From Histomonas meleagridis (lineage: Eukaryota; Parabasalia; Tritrichomonadida; Dientamoebidae), in the NCBI GenBank assembly GCA_020186115.1, contig WSYJ01000060.1:868001-932000 (forward strand): DNA of 64,000 nucleotides. The letters run 5' to 3'. The position numbers and the translations under genes are program-made. Position 1 is the stretch's first letter. Every line of letters starts with the position of its first letter. Positions 37,743 through 47,128 of the stretch are shown in pieces. Below the pieces are notes generated by a model. The model was not told the DNA's origin. It did not search any database and saw nothing but the letters and a program-made list of their open reading frames with translations.

Positions 37743-38333
37743 TTAATATGAGTCAATCAGAAGCTTGGCAAGTTTCTCCAGATTGGCTGGGTCATCCCAA
37801 TAAGTTTTGTGTCTTTCCTCTACTTTCGCTTCAAGATCGGCAAGTTCTTTTTCTTTTCGTTCATATTCCTTCTTTTGTTCGATTCTTGTCTTTCGAAGTT
37901 GTGCTTCTTTTTTACTTCGCGCTTTAAGTTTTTGTGCTTTTTCTTTCTTTTGAATCTTTTCTTGTTTGATACGTTCCTTTTTCTCTTGTTTTTCTGCTGC
38001 CTCCATGGCTTTGTTTTCAGAATGAATGGCTGCAATGCGCGCTTTCCTTTCGGTGCGAATTTTGTGTAGCGTTTCTGCTTCTTGATGTTTCTGTTCTTTA
38101 ATTTCTTGTTGGATTTCATCGTTCATATTTTTAATGGTTTCTTTTCTAATGTTTTGTTGAGTGACTTCTTTCTCATATGCTTCCTTCCGATCTTGTTTAA
38201 TTCGATTGATTCTGTTTTGAAGGTTGGCTTTACGAGTTTTAATCATTTCTTTTTCTTCTTCCTTCTTCCTTTTCTCACTCATTTGTCTTAGAAGTTTATC
38301 AAGAGGTTCTTCTTTGGCGTGTGTTTTTTTCAT
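37743..38333 (-). CDS. Lys/Glu-rich coiled-coil protein, unknown
   Basis: 196 residues, nearly all charged helix: KRKKEEEKEMIKTRKANLQN, IRTERKARIAAIHSENKAME, KELADLEAKVEER. It ends in a more ordered HKTYWDDPANLEKLAKLLIDSY. Heptad-like spacing suggests a coiled coil or single alpha-helix. The family is not recognised. Similar proteins occur in flagellar and cytoskeletal sets, but that is only analogy. The start follows AACGTACAAACCGTTTT at about 38344-38360, a promoter-type sequence. Confidence 0.65.
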   Translation of the reverse strand: MKKTHAKEEPLDKLLRQMSEKRKKEEEKEMIKTRKANLQNRINRIKQDRKEAYEKEVTQQNIRKETIKNMNDEIQQEIKEQKHQEAETLHKIRTERKARIAAIHSENKAMEAAEKQEKKERIKQEKIQKKEKAQKLKARSKKEAQLRKTRIEQKKEYERKEKELADLEAKVEERHKTYWDDPANLEKLAKLLIDSY

Positions 38334-38725
38334 TTTTTGGGTTAACGTACAAACCGTTTTACAGTGCTGCTTTTTTTCATTGGTTAATTTATGCTATTAT
38401 TGATTGCAGTTCATGTACTACCCTTGGTAATCCGAACGCCTTTTAGTTAAATTTCTCATTGTGAGATCAATATGTTTAAAATTATTATTTAGTCTCATCA
38501 ATACTTATGCCAATAAACTCAATAAAACTCATATATGTACTTTTATTTTTGTTCTACTTTCTACACACCAAAATCTTTGAATTCGAAAATCTACTCATCG
38601 TAATAATTCCATGACACATTAATAATGGAAAAACAAAAGTTAATTTTACAACGGACTGGCAAACCTGAAAAAAACTATGTTATGTGAAACTGAAACTGAT
38701 TTTAAAGATCAAAAATTTATTTTAT
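38334..38725. other. Intergenic stretch
   Basis: About 390 bp. It holds the AACGTACA/AACCGTT pair near 38350 and nothing else recognisable. Confidence 0.45.
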
Positions 38726-39589
38726 TTATAACATCCATGTACATCCAACAGCTTTGTCTATCAACTGTATAAGCTCCATAACAGTTGTTTCATCGCTTGT
38801 TGTGAATTGTGAATAACTCACTAAATCAAATTGCGTCAAAATTTCGACAATTGAATCATGCAGCTTATTTGGAACAGATTTAATTATATAATTACATTTG
38901 ATTTCGTCATCTGAATCGGAAGAATCGGCATTTCCATGAATCAAAAAATCATCAAAATTTGCATCAAACGGATCATATGGTAGATCAAGTTCTGCTGCTA
39001 AATCAAACTTACTGAGTACATTTATATGAGGTGTATATAGTCTGAGCATTGTTCCAAGTGACATTAATGATTGTCCCAAAAATCCTGTAACTGTTGATGC
39101 TAAAACAATGTCAACAAGATTGACAACAGCCAACCTTGCATTTAGGTCCTTTTGAAAGTCTTCAATAAACTGTTTCATGCAATCACTATGAGTATATAAT
39201 TCAACTTGACCTGGGCAATCAATTAAAATGTAAGAACCTCCTTCAATTATTGGCTTAAGGGCTTTTGTTATTTCATGTGTCGATGCTGCAATTGTTTCCA
39301 TACAAAACATAAGAGCTCCATTAGGACCGAGCTTTTCTTCTTCCATAGTAGTTTTTACATCAATAATTGTACAGACATCAAAGTTTGGTGTGTAAGTTGG
39401 GTGAATATTAGCAGGATCAAGATTAATAACTATACATTTCCTTTTAAGTTTATCACACATTTCCTTTAGTGTCGCAACACAAGTGCTTTTGCCAGACCCT
39501 GGTGGTCCAACAAACAGTGCGCCATATGACATCTTTAAGCGTGGGTCATTTTTCTGATCAAGAGTTGTGTTCAGGTCTGCTTGTTGCAT
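38726..39589 (-). CDS. GPN-loop GTPase, GPN2-like
   Basis: 287 residues from the ATG at 39589, three codons after the frame's non-ATG opening. The motifs are P-loop GPPGSGKST (28-36), NLDPAN (56-61), the diagnostic Gly-Pro-Asn insert (LGPNGALMF, 88-90), DCPGQVELYTH, LSKFDL base recognition, and CTW at the C terminus. GPN proteins assemble RNA polymerase II and import it into the nucleus. The pattern DPANIHPTYTPNFDVCTIIDV and GPNGALMFCME fits GPN2 better than GPN1 (which has a long acidic tail). A middle acidic insert (ADSSDSDDE) is unusual. GGGTGCCC lies 3 bp upstream of the ATG. Confidence 0.88.
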   Translation of the reverse strand: MQQADLNTTLDQKNDPRLKMSYGALFVGPPGSGKSTCVATLKEMCDKLKRKCIVINLDPANIHPTYTPNFDVCTIIDVKTTMEEEKLGPNGALMFCMETIAASTHEITKALKPIIEGGSYILIDCPGQVELYTHSDCMKQFIEDFQKDLNARLAVVNLVDIVLASTVTGFLGQSLMSLGTMLRLYTPHINVLSKFDLAAELDLPYDPFDANFDDFLIHGNADSSDSDDEIKCNYIIKSVPNKLHDSIVEILTQFDLVSYSQFTTSDETTVMELIQLIDKAVGCTWML

Positions 39590-39592
39590 TTT

Positions 39593-39600
39593 GGGCACCC
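39593..39600. promoter_or_regulatory. GGGCACCC motif at the GPN start
   Basis: On the coding strand GGGTGCCC precedes the ATG by 3 bp. An M3-like TAACGGT (39642-39648) lies about 50 bp further upstream. Confidence 0.5.
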
Positions 39601-39958
39601 TGTTTATTGTGGTAGAAACGATTATATGTATTTGAATTTTTTAACGGTCCATCGATTACATGTTTGTAAAGATCTTGTAATTCTTACATAATATTACATA
39701 TTTGGTTTCAAAAAAACTATATATTTATTAAATTAATAACCAATTCGAAATCAAACAACTTCAAAATATATTAGTAATAAACTTAATGTTTTGTTCTTTG
39801 TATTAAATGTCTAGTGAATTATAAAATTTTCATAATAAAAGAGAAATTTTTACATTTATAATTTAGTGAAAATTTCTAAAACATTAATTTTGAGGTAATT
39901 TTGAAATTGCTCAAATTTAATGGAAATAAGAAAAATAAAAATAAAAATAGTGACTTAT
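39601..39958. other. Intergenic stretch
   Basis: About 360 bp between the GPN promoter and the next minus-strand gene, very AT-rich. The M3-like site noted above is its only feature. Confidence 0.45.
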
Positions 39959-40690
39959 TTAGTCTGTTTTCTCTTTTTTAGTTTCTTCGTCATTTTCTTT
40001 TTCTTCTTCTTCCTTTTCATTTTCTTTCTTTTCTTCTTCTTCTGTTACTTCTTCAACCTTCTTTTTGGCCTTTTGTTCAGCCGCTTTTTGTCTTTCTGCG
40101 TTCTTAACAGCTGCGTCTTGTTGTGCCTTCATCATTTTCCTTTGGTTGTAGAATGAAAAGATCTGTGTTGAAATGAAAACGACGATCATTATGATCATTT
40201 GAGCATTAGCTTTGTACCATGGGAGTGGGGTACGATCAATGTCCTTAATGAGATTGATAACTGTGCTTTTACTAGTTTCTGAGTCATAAAGATTTATGAT
40301 GATAATTGTTGGTGATTGGATAATGAGATTATATACATAGTTTTGGAATTTTCCTGTAGCTGTGAGGTGTTGGCGAAGTGATTGACTTTGAGATTTAATG
40401 CCAGTTTCTGTTTCTTCATTTGACAAAACCATTGAAAATTCGTCTTCCAAAAATTGGAGTGTGAATGAATTAATTTCTTCTTCGGTTTCATTTGACTCGT
40501 AAATTTTTGCTACACTTTGTTTTTCATTTTCAGTGAAAATACGAAGATATAAAGATTTTTGTTCAGATGAATCAGAAGTAGGCGAAAGAATATCAATAGA
40601 CCAGTTGCCATTCAAAATTCCTGCGAATTGATTTTTTGGTTTGGAATTTCCAAAAAGGGATAATGAAAAGCAGAAGAAAACAGTCAGCAT
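39959..40690 (-). CDS. Type I membrane protein with acidic tail, unknown
   Basis: 243 residues. Signal peptide (MLTVFFCFSLSLFG), a beta-rich lumenal or extracellular domain (about 20-155) with FAGILNGNWSIDIL and LHVY-like strands, one membrane helix (AQMIIMIVVFISTQIFSFY, about 165-183), then a 60-residue cytoplasmic tail of Lys/Glu repeats (QRKAAEQKAKKKVEEV, EEEEKKENEKEEEE). The plan resembles ER-resident single-span proteins whose acidic tail faces the cytosol, but no family is recognised. TAACGGT (40726-40732) is 36 bp upstream. Confidence 0.65.
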   Translation of the reverse strand: MLTVFFCFSLSLFGNSKPKNQFAGILNGNWSIDILSPTSDSSEQKSLYLRIFTENEKQSVAKIYESNETEEEINSFTLQFLEDEFSMVLSNEETETGIKSQSQSLRQHLTATGKFQNYVYNLIIQSPTIIIINLYDSETSKSTVINLIKDIDRTPLPWYKANAQMIIMIVVFISTQIFSFYNQRKMMKAQQDAAVKNAERQKAAEQKAKKKVEEVTEEEEKKENEKEEEEKENDEETKKEKTD

Positions 40691-40725
40691 CAGCCAATTG
40701 GCCGAAGCACTTTTTCCGGTAAAAA

Positions 40726-40732
40726 TAACGGT
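40726..40732. promoter_or_regulatory. M3-like motif (TAACGGT)
   Basis: Upstream of the minus-strand membrane protein gene, in + orientation. No other feature was recognised in 40733-41065. Confidence 0.4.
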
Positions 40733-41065
40733 TGACCAACAAGTTGTCTGACCAAATAGTCTGCAGACTAGAGAATCAAACTTCTCTTTCTTTTTTGATT
40801 ACTAAAAATTCAATTTTAGCATTAAATTTAACTTTTTTGAAAAATAAATGATTTGATCAAAATGATCAACTTTTTTATAAAGAAAGAAAACACTTCACTT
40901 AAAAACAGGGAACTGTGCTAAAAGAGAAAGAGATATTTATTTTTAAATAAGCCTTGTTTAAAAAAAATAATTTTACATCGAATTAAAATAAATTGAATTC
41001 AAGCATAGGCATTTGTTGTATAACCTTCAATAAGAAAAGAAATGCATTTGAATTGGAAAATTTAT

Positions 41066-41332
41066 TCAAATTCGTGTAATTGTGACATGATCGAAAAATT
41101 CTTCATCTTCATCATCATCATCATCTTTGGCTGAAGTTCCATCATAAATTCTGACTTCGTTTTCTCTTGATGGATGAATTTCCATTTTTGCAAATTCAGC
41201 AAAGTCACGTGCAATTTTATGATCATGTTCAGTTATTTCAACATCTTCACCACGGTATTGTTCTATGTCTTCATTGTTGGATAATCCCCAAAGTTGTTCA
41301 GCTGACATTTGGACAACTTCTTCGCTCGACAT
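41066..41332 (-). CDS. Small acidic protein, unknown
   Basis: 88 residues. It has helical MSAEQLWGL and HKIARDFAEFAKMEI segments and an Asp/Glu run (DDDDDEDEEFF) before FDHVTITRI. No domain is recognised. A second in-frame ATG lies seven codons in. The gene is divergent from the cyclic-nucleotide-domain gene, with only 47 bp between their start codons, so they very likely share a promoter. Frame length and codon pattern support a real gene. Confidence 0.6.
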   Translation of the reverse strand: MSSEEVVQMSAEQLWGLSNNEDIEQYRGEDVEITEHDHKIARDFAEFAKMEIHPSRENEVRIYDGTSAKDDDDDEDEEFFDHVTITRI

Positions 41333-41379
41333 TTAAAACAAAATACAATTTCATATCACATTTCATATAAAAATACGTT

Positions 41380-42663
41380 ATGGAGACAAAGAGAAGAAAA
41401 TCCATAACACAAAGCCTAAAATCAATAAACACTTTAAACTCGCATACATCAGGGTATCATACACTTGAACCCTTGTGTGATGCATTAATTGTTCAACCTT
41501 CTAATCGCACATCTAAAGAAAATCAAATAATTTTAAAATATTTACTGCGAAACAAAAAGATAATGCGGATTATTGGAAGTGAAGAAAACGCAGAACGTAT
41601 TATAAATGAAGCAACATTTATTCAACTCACAAAAAATCAAGTTTTATATTTTGAAGGTGATGATTCTGATGGTTGGTATGTTATTCTTGATGGAGAAGCT
41701 GAAGTAGTTGTTCGTTTTTTTCTTATAGCAGAAGATTGTTCATTTGAATTTAATGAAAATGAATCAAATTATGACTTATTAATGGAACAAATGGATCTTG
41801 ACAAAGATGTAGATAAACTTATTAAAGTTCGTACAATACATCCACATAATCCCATTGGATATCAATCTTTTTTTCTTACGAAAAAACGATCTGAAACAAT
41901 TTTATGTACTTCTGACACATTAAAACTCATCAAATTTTTACCAAATTCATACCAAATACCTTCTATTGTTATTTCCGCCAAAACACTCCTTGAAGAACAG
42001 CAATCATTAACGAGTCGTAAATTTCCTCGACTTCGTACCGAACAAACCTATTTAATTTCGACTTTTTCTGAAGTAATTGAAATCGAAGCAGGAAAAACAA
42101 TTTCCGATGCTTCATCACTAGGGAATTATTTATATATAATAAAAAATGGAACAATCTCACAGTTCCGAATTATTGATTTTACTTCTATGAGTTTTCGAAA
42201 AATTGATTCATTATTTGAATCTCTTGAAATAAATTTTCCTGATGGTAAACATCCCGTACATATTGGAGATATGAAAGTTGGTGACTTATTTGCTGACCCA
42301 TCTATTAAAATGTTAACAAATTCTTTATATAAAGTGAAAACAATTACAAAAGTTCAATTGTTGGCAATCGATTTCGAATACTTTAGAATAGTCGCAGGTG
42401 CTGTTGAAGTCGAAAAACTAAAAATTGAATTGAAAAATAATCTTTCGGAAAAGGAAGTTTTGGATATTTGGGTAAAAGAAGAAAAAAAGAAAAAATGGGA
42501 AAAGTTTAAGAAAAAAGAAGTGAAAGAATCGCATAAAGAATTCAAAGGCGATAAATTGGCAAAGAGTTCAATGGTGGCAATTAGAGTGCCTAAGGCTCCA
42601 AAGCCAATTAAGATTTATAAACCTAAAAAAATAATATCATATGCACCAAGAAGTTTAATATGA
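41380..42663 (+). CDS. Protein with two degenerate cyclic-nucleotide-binding domains
   Basis: 427 residues. CNB1 (about 70-195) reads NQVLYFEGDDSDGWYVILDGEAEVVV, a good beta-barrel start. The phosphate-binding cassette position reads IGYQSFFLTKKRSETI in place of FGELALxxxxxRxAT, so the Glu contacting ribose is absent. CNB2 (about 230-340) has IEIEAGKTISDASSLGNYLYIIKNGTISQF and VGDLFADPSIKMLTNSLYKVKTI. The C-terminal 80 residues are Lys-rich. The layout resembles CNBD2-type and other non-kinase cyclic-nucleotide proteins, several of them flagellar. Nucleotide binding is doubtful. Confidence 0.7.
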   Translation: METKRRKSITQSLKSINTLNSHTSGYHTLEPLCDALIVQPSNRTSKENQIILKYLLRNKKIMRIIGSEENAERIINEATFIQLTKNQVLYFEGDDSDGWYVILDGEAEVVVRFFLIAEDCSFEFNENESNYDLLMEQMDLDKDVDKLIKVRTIHPHNPIGYQSFFLTKKRSETILCTSDTLKLIKFLPNSYQIPSIVISAKTLLEEQQSLTSRKFPRLRTEQTYLISTFSEVIEIEAGKTISDASSLGNYLYIIKNGTISQFRIIDFTSMSFRKIDSLFESLEINFPDGKHPVHIGDMKVGDLFADPSIKMLTNSLYKVKTITKVQLLAIDFEYFRIVAGAVEVEKLKIELKNNLSEKEVLDIWVKEEKKKKWEKFKKKEVKESHKEFKGDKLAKSSMVAIRVPKAPKPIKIYKPKKIISYAPRSLI

Positions 42664-42870
42664 TTAACTGGAATGTTTTGATTAAATTTGTTTTTAATAA
42701 AAATAGATTATAAACATAGTGTTATTTATAGTTATTATCTTATGAAAATAATCATTAGAGAAAATGCATTTTGGTTTATATAATGATTAAATTTACAAAT
42801 ATCTAAAAATCGTAAAGTTTAATTTCTTGAAATTCAAAATAATATTTGGAATTTATTAAAATTATTTACA

Positions 42871-43041
42871 ACGTCACTTATGAATGCATCAAAAAATGGT
42901 CATAGAGAAGTTAAATCGCTTCTTGGCCAAGAAAGAATTGATATTAGGGCTATTAATATTAATTTGTTTTATTTAAAATTTATATTGATAAATTAGAATT
43001 TCAATATAATATTTGGAAATTATTTAAATTATTTTATACAG
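42871..43041 (+). pseudogene. Ankyrin-unit relic with 83-nt spacer
   Basis: An 84-nt ankyrin unit (TSLMNASKNGHREVKSLLGQERIDIRAI, one codon lost) is followed by an 83-nt spacer (42955-43037) ending in ACAG and a few codons of the next unit. A third spacer end precedes the unit (about 42835-42870). The rest of the gene is absent. Stretches 42664-42830 and 43060-43328 hold nothing recognisable. Confidence 0.8.
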
Positions 43042-43328
43042 CATTTGATTTGATTTTTTTCATCTATGATATAGTTAAATTGAGTAAAGTTAAATCGATG
43101 AAAAGATGTCTTAAAACATTATATAAAAAATCGAAAAGATTATCAATATTATCAATATTTTGTTATTTTCTATTGCAATAAATTTATACTCACCAAAATT
43201 TTCCAGTGCTTCTTATAGTAATATATAATAAAACGCTGTCCCATAAAAACCAAAGCAAAATCAAATATTATTTTTAATTTTTACTAATTTATTTTAAAAT
43301 TTTCCCGCATATTATGTATACATATATT

Positions 43329-45247
43329 TCATATCCATTGATCTTCATCTTTATTTACCATATTTTTCATTTCATCATTATTAATTTCTTCGTACATTGA
43401 TTCAGGTGTTGACGAATTTTTTAAATCCGTTTTCACAGATGATTTATTAATTGGTTTTCTATTGTATTTAACAAGCCAAATGACAATTCCGATGATAACC
43501 AAAACGAGTATAATAGCAATACAAATAATTCCAATTAAAAGTGATTTATCAATTGTACCATTTGCTGATGGAATATTTGTGTATACAACAGTGAAAAAAT
43601 AAGAATAAAAACTATAATATGTTGGATATCCAATGACAGTATATTCATAAAAAAGAAAATTTGTTGTAATAAATGTATATGACGAATTAATAAGAGAAAA
43701 TGTAACAGAATTTATTCGTGTTTGGTAAATTGTCATCAATTGTGTAATAGAATATAAAAATGTCAATTTGCTCATAATATTTAATGATGCATTAACGCAA
43801 AATGATCCTGTAAATGTGTTCGATTTCGCTATTGTGTTCGATTGTGAAAATGTATTTGATAATGTAAATGTTTTTGATTTCGCGAATGTATTTGATGATG
43901 TAAATGTGTTCGATTTCGTGAAGGTGAATGTTGGTATTGAAGGACATTCAGCCGTTGATCCTTTTGTGATATTTAATGAGCCAAACGTCGAATTTAAATA
44001 TGTTTGGCCGACGACAACAGTATCCGTAGATATATTATCAAATGATTGATCTTCAACTTTCGGTGTTATTTCACCTAAATAATAAATACATTTTAATCCA
44101 AAACAATTAACGATCGAATTATTATATATATATTCAATATTCGACTTTAAAATAATAGTTTCTAATGACAAACATGTTGAAAATGAATATTGATATATAT
44201 TTCGAATAATGTTTGGGATTGAAAATGTGTTATTTCGTTTCCCTGGTGGATATATGATAATAGTCGAAATGTTTTTATCATAAACAATTCCATCTTCTTC
44301 AAAATTAGAATAATTTAAATTACTTTTATCAATTAAAATGTTTTCGAGTTTTTGGCAATTTTCAAATACATTAATCCCAATGTATATTACTGATCGAGGA
44401 ATTATAATATTAGTTAATTCTATACAATTAGAAAATACATAATTCCCAAATATAAATAATTGAGGAATTGTAATGTTATTTATTTTTGTGCAATTATAAA
44501 ATGCATAATCTCCAATTTCATTTAAATTAGAACTTAAATTAATCGTTTCTAATGAATAACAATTATAAAACACATAATTTCCAATTCGTTCAACTAAATT
44601 TGGAATAATAATATTATTTAATTTTATGCAATTCGAAAACGCTGAACTTCCAATTCTTGTAATATTTTCTCCAAAATTAACTGTTTCTAATGATGAACAA
44701 TTATAAAACACTAAACTATCAATTACGTTGACTGAATTTGGGATTGATATATTATTTAATTTTATGCAATTCGAAAAAGCTGAACTTCCAATTTCTTCAA
44801 TATTTTCTCCAAAATTAACTGTTTCTAATGATAAACAATTGGAAAATGTACAATATTGAATTGTTTTAACTAAATTTGGAATAGTAATGTGATTTAATTT
44901 TACGCAATTATAAAATGCAAATCTTTCAATTCCTTCAATATTTTCTCCAAAATTAATTGTTTCTAATGATGAACAATTAGAAAATGCTGAAGCAGAAATT
45001 GTTTTAACTGAATTACTTATGTTAACTGAAATAACAAATTTCCATCCACTAAATACATTATGTGGAATAGAAGAAGTTCCTTCTTCAATAACAATATGTT
45101 TTGTAATGTTTTCATATAATGAAGAATTATCAAATTCATCTAAATTTGTGATTGTTAATGTTTTTGTTTCATTATCAAAAGCTTGAAATGTATTTTGAAA
45201 AATACAATAAATAATATAAGAAAATACGAAAAATTATTTTCTTTCAT
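43329..45247 (-). pseudogene. BspA-like LRR surface protein gene, frameshifted near the start
   Basis: The frame is open from 43329 up to a stop near 45230, but contains no ATG before the LRRs. It carries a series of BspA repeats (AFSNCSSLETINFGENIEGI, AFYNCVKLNHITIPNLV), then FGSLNITKGSTAECP, Ser/Thr/Phe repeats (KSNTFTSSNTF), YPTYYSFYSYFFTVVY, a membrane helix and an acidic tail. A convincing signal peptide begins at the ATG at 45247 (MKENNFSYFLILFIVFF), but in another frame. One frameshift near 45180-45200 joins the two. It is a recently broken gene, an assembly error, or a programmed shift. Confidence 0.75.
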
Positions 45248-45715
45248 ATGAACAATTTTATATTCAAGCAAAATCTTTTTAAGATAGAAAATTATGCACC
45301 AAAGAACAATAACAAAAAGGAAATTATCAGCAAGAAAATGTGGAATGACATAAAAACATTTTTTATCGAAAGAATTGTCTTTTCGTATTTGAAGTGATGA
45401 AAAATCAAAAAATTTGCAATATGTGTTCAATACTGAAAATAATGAATTAGATAAAAACGGTCGGATGAGGAAACTCTTTTTAAAGTGGGAAAATTGATTT
45501 AAAAAACTTTTAATGGAAATTTGGAATATAGCGCTGCGTGAGTCAAATAACAAATTACGACTATGTTGATTTGATGAAATAAGAAATAAGTTTGCATTTT
45601 TATGTGTTTGCATATTTGATAAATGACCTTCAAAAAAATCCAAGTTATTATTAACATCTGTCATTTGGAATGCACTAAAGGCATGAATGATATAGATCAA
45701 GAAACAGTAACACAT
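45155..45715 (-). CDS. Possible small membrane protein overlapping the BspA-like start
   Basis: 186 codons open from the ATG at 45715, too long to expect by chance in such AT-rich DNA. The start resembles a signal peptide (MCYCFLIYIIHAFSA). A 100-residue region (NANLFLISSNQHSRNLLFD, FLIRPFLSNSLFSVL) and a membrane helix (FLADNFLFVIVLWCIIFYL) follow. The frame then runs through the signal peptide of the BspA-like gene before stopping at 45155, which is odd for an independent gene. No family is recognised. An AAACGGTCG site lies inside (about 45455). It may be the true upstream part of the BspA-like gene or a decayed fragment. Confidence 0.4.
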   Translation of the reverse strand: MCYCFLIYIIHAFSAFQMTDVNNNLDFFEGHLSNMQTHKNANLFLISSNQHSRNLLFDSRSAIFQISIKSFLNQFSHFKKSFLIRPFLSNSLFSVLNTYCKFFDFSSLQIRKDNSFDKKCFYVIPHFLADNFLFVIVLWCIIFYLKKILLEYKIVHMKENNFSYFLILFIVFFKIHFKLLIMKQKH

Positions 45716-47128
45716 CCGATGAACGTGTGTTTAACCCCATATAAATCATTCAAAATGAAAATTGTGTTCAAACCGCCATCGATTCTGGGCATTGCTTGAG
45801 TCGTGTTGAGATATTAAAATCGAAAGTAGAGCTTCTCTTTGCATTTATATATTTAGAAATTACTGGGATGTTAGCAAAAGCATTTGACTTTCACACTCAC
45901 AAAAAAAAACATTTTGAAAAATTTTAAGTTCTTGTTGTTTTTTAAGATTTGTATGTAGAACAGAACTTAAATCGTATGGTGATGCATGTGCTTCCATGAA
46001 TTGTGGGTAAAATTTGTCTCTTAAAATAAATTTGATAAGTATCAATTTTTCTATTCAAGGAGCTGCTTCGCCTTTGTAGCGCAGAGAACAGGTCAGACAA
46101 TGAAGGCAATTTGCTGGCTTGGTCATAAACATTTTACTAAAAGGTCAAATTTTTTATAATTATATAACTTTAAAAAAAAATTAATGTTTTAAAAAATAAA
46201 GGTATCAGTAATGAAAATAAGACTCTTACTTGCAAGTAATATTCGATATCTCCTGATTGGTATTTTATGATTGAGTTTTTTATCTGATATTTTTCAATAA
46301 CATCTTCTCCGCTTTGTAGCTGTCTGTGTTTCCATATTTATATGCATCACATGTTTGAAGAATCAGACTTTGGGATGATAAGAAATTTGAGAGGAATTGA
46401 ATGTATCGTATATTGTAATAAGTAAACTATTCAAAATTTTACAGTTTTGTCAATAACAAAAAATAAAAATTGAAATACAATAATAAATGCACTTTTCAAT
46501 GCAGGGAGTCACAACAAACGGTTATGATAAAACCACAAGCAGTTTCATTAACAACCATCAATATGGAATTTCCATGTACATGTATTCAATAATTCAAAAG
46601 CAAAATTAATAATGTCTGTATTCATGCAAATTGGTGGTGTTATTTAATGTGCAGTAATATTCTCTTATGTTGCTTCATTGCATAAACATAATATTTGATA
46701 AACATGACGAATTTTTGAACCGTTTGTTTTATTTCACGTCGCAAGTATATAAATCCATTCAAATTCTTGAAAAATTGGATAATTTATTTTAATTTAGTCA
46801 TATTGCTCAATTAAAATTCCTATAATTACATCAATATAAATTCAACATATAGCTAACAACAGAGAACACAAAGAAAAATATTTTGTTATATTTGCCAAAA
46901 AACACAAAATGCTAAACCACAATTATTACTTCACCACTGATATCATTGATATGTTTTAATTTCAAATTTCATATGAAACACCCATCCTAAGATGAAATAC
47001 CCACAAAATTTCAATTTTAAAACTGAAAACTTTAAATATTCATTGAGAAAACTGTTAATAACATTCATAAAAACAAATTTCGATTCCATTATAGCGAATT
47101 CACAATCAAATAGAAATCAAAACGTTTA
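45716..47128. other. Gene-free stretch with orphan promoter-type motifs
   Basis: About 1.4 kb. AAACGGTTATG at about 46516-46526 and AACCGTTTG at about 46719 are M3-like, but no substantial frame follows either. Short frames at 45860-46045 and 46992-47128 (antisense beyond) are unsupported. No RNA gene recognised. Confidence 0.45.
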
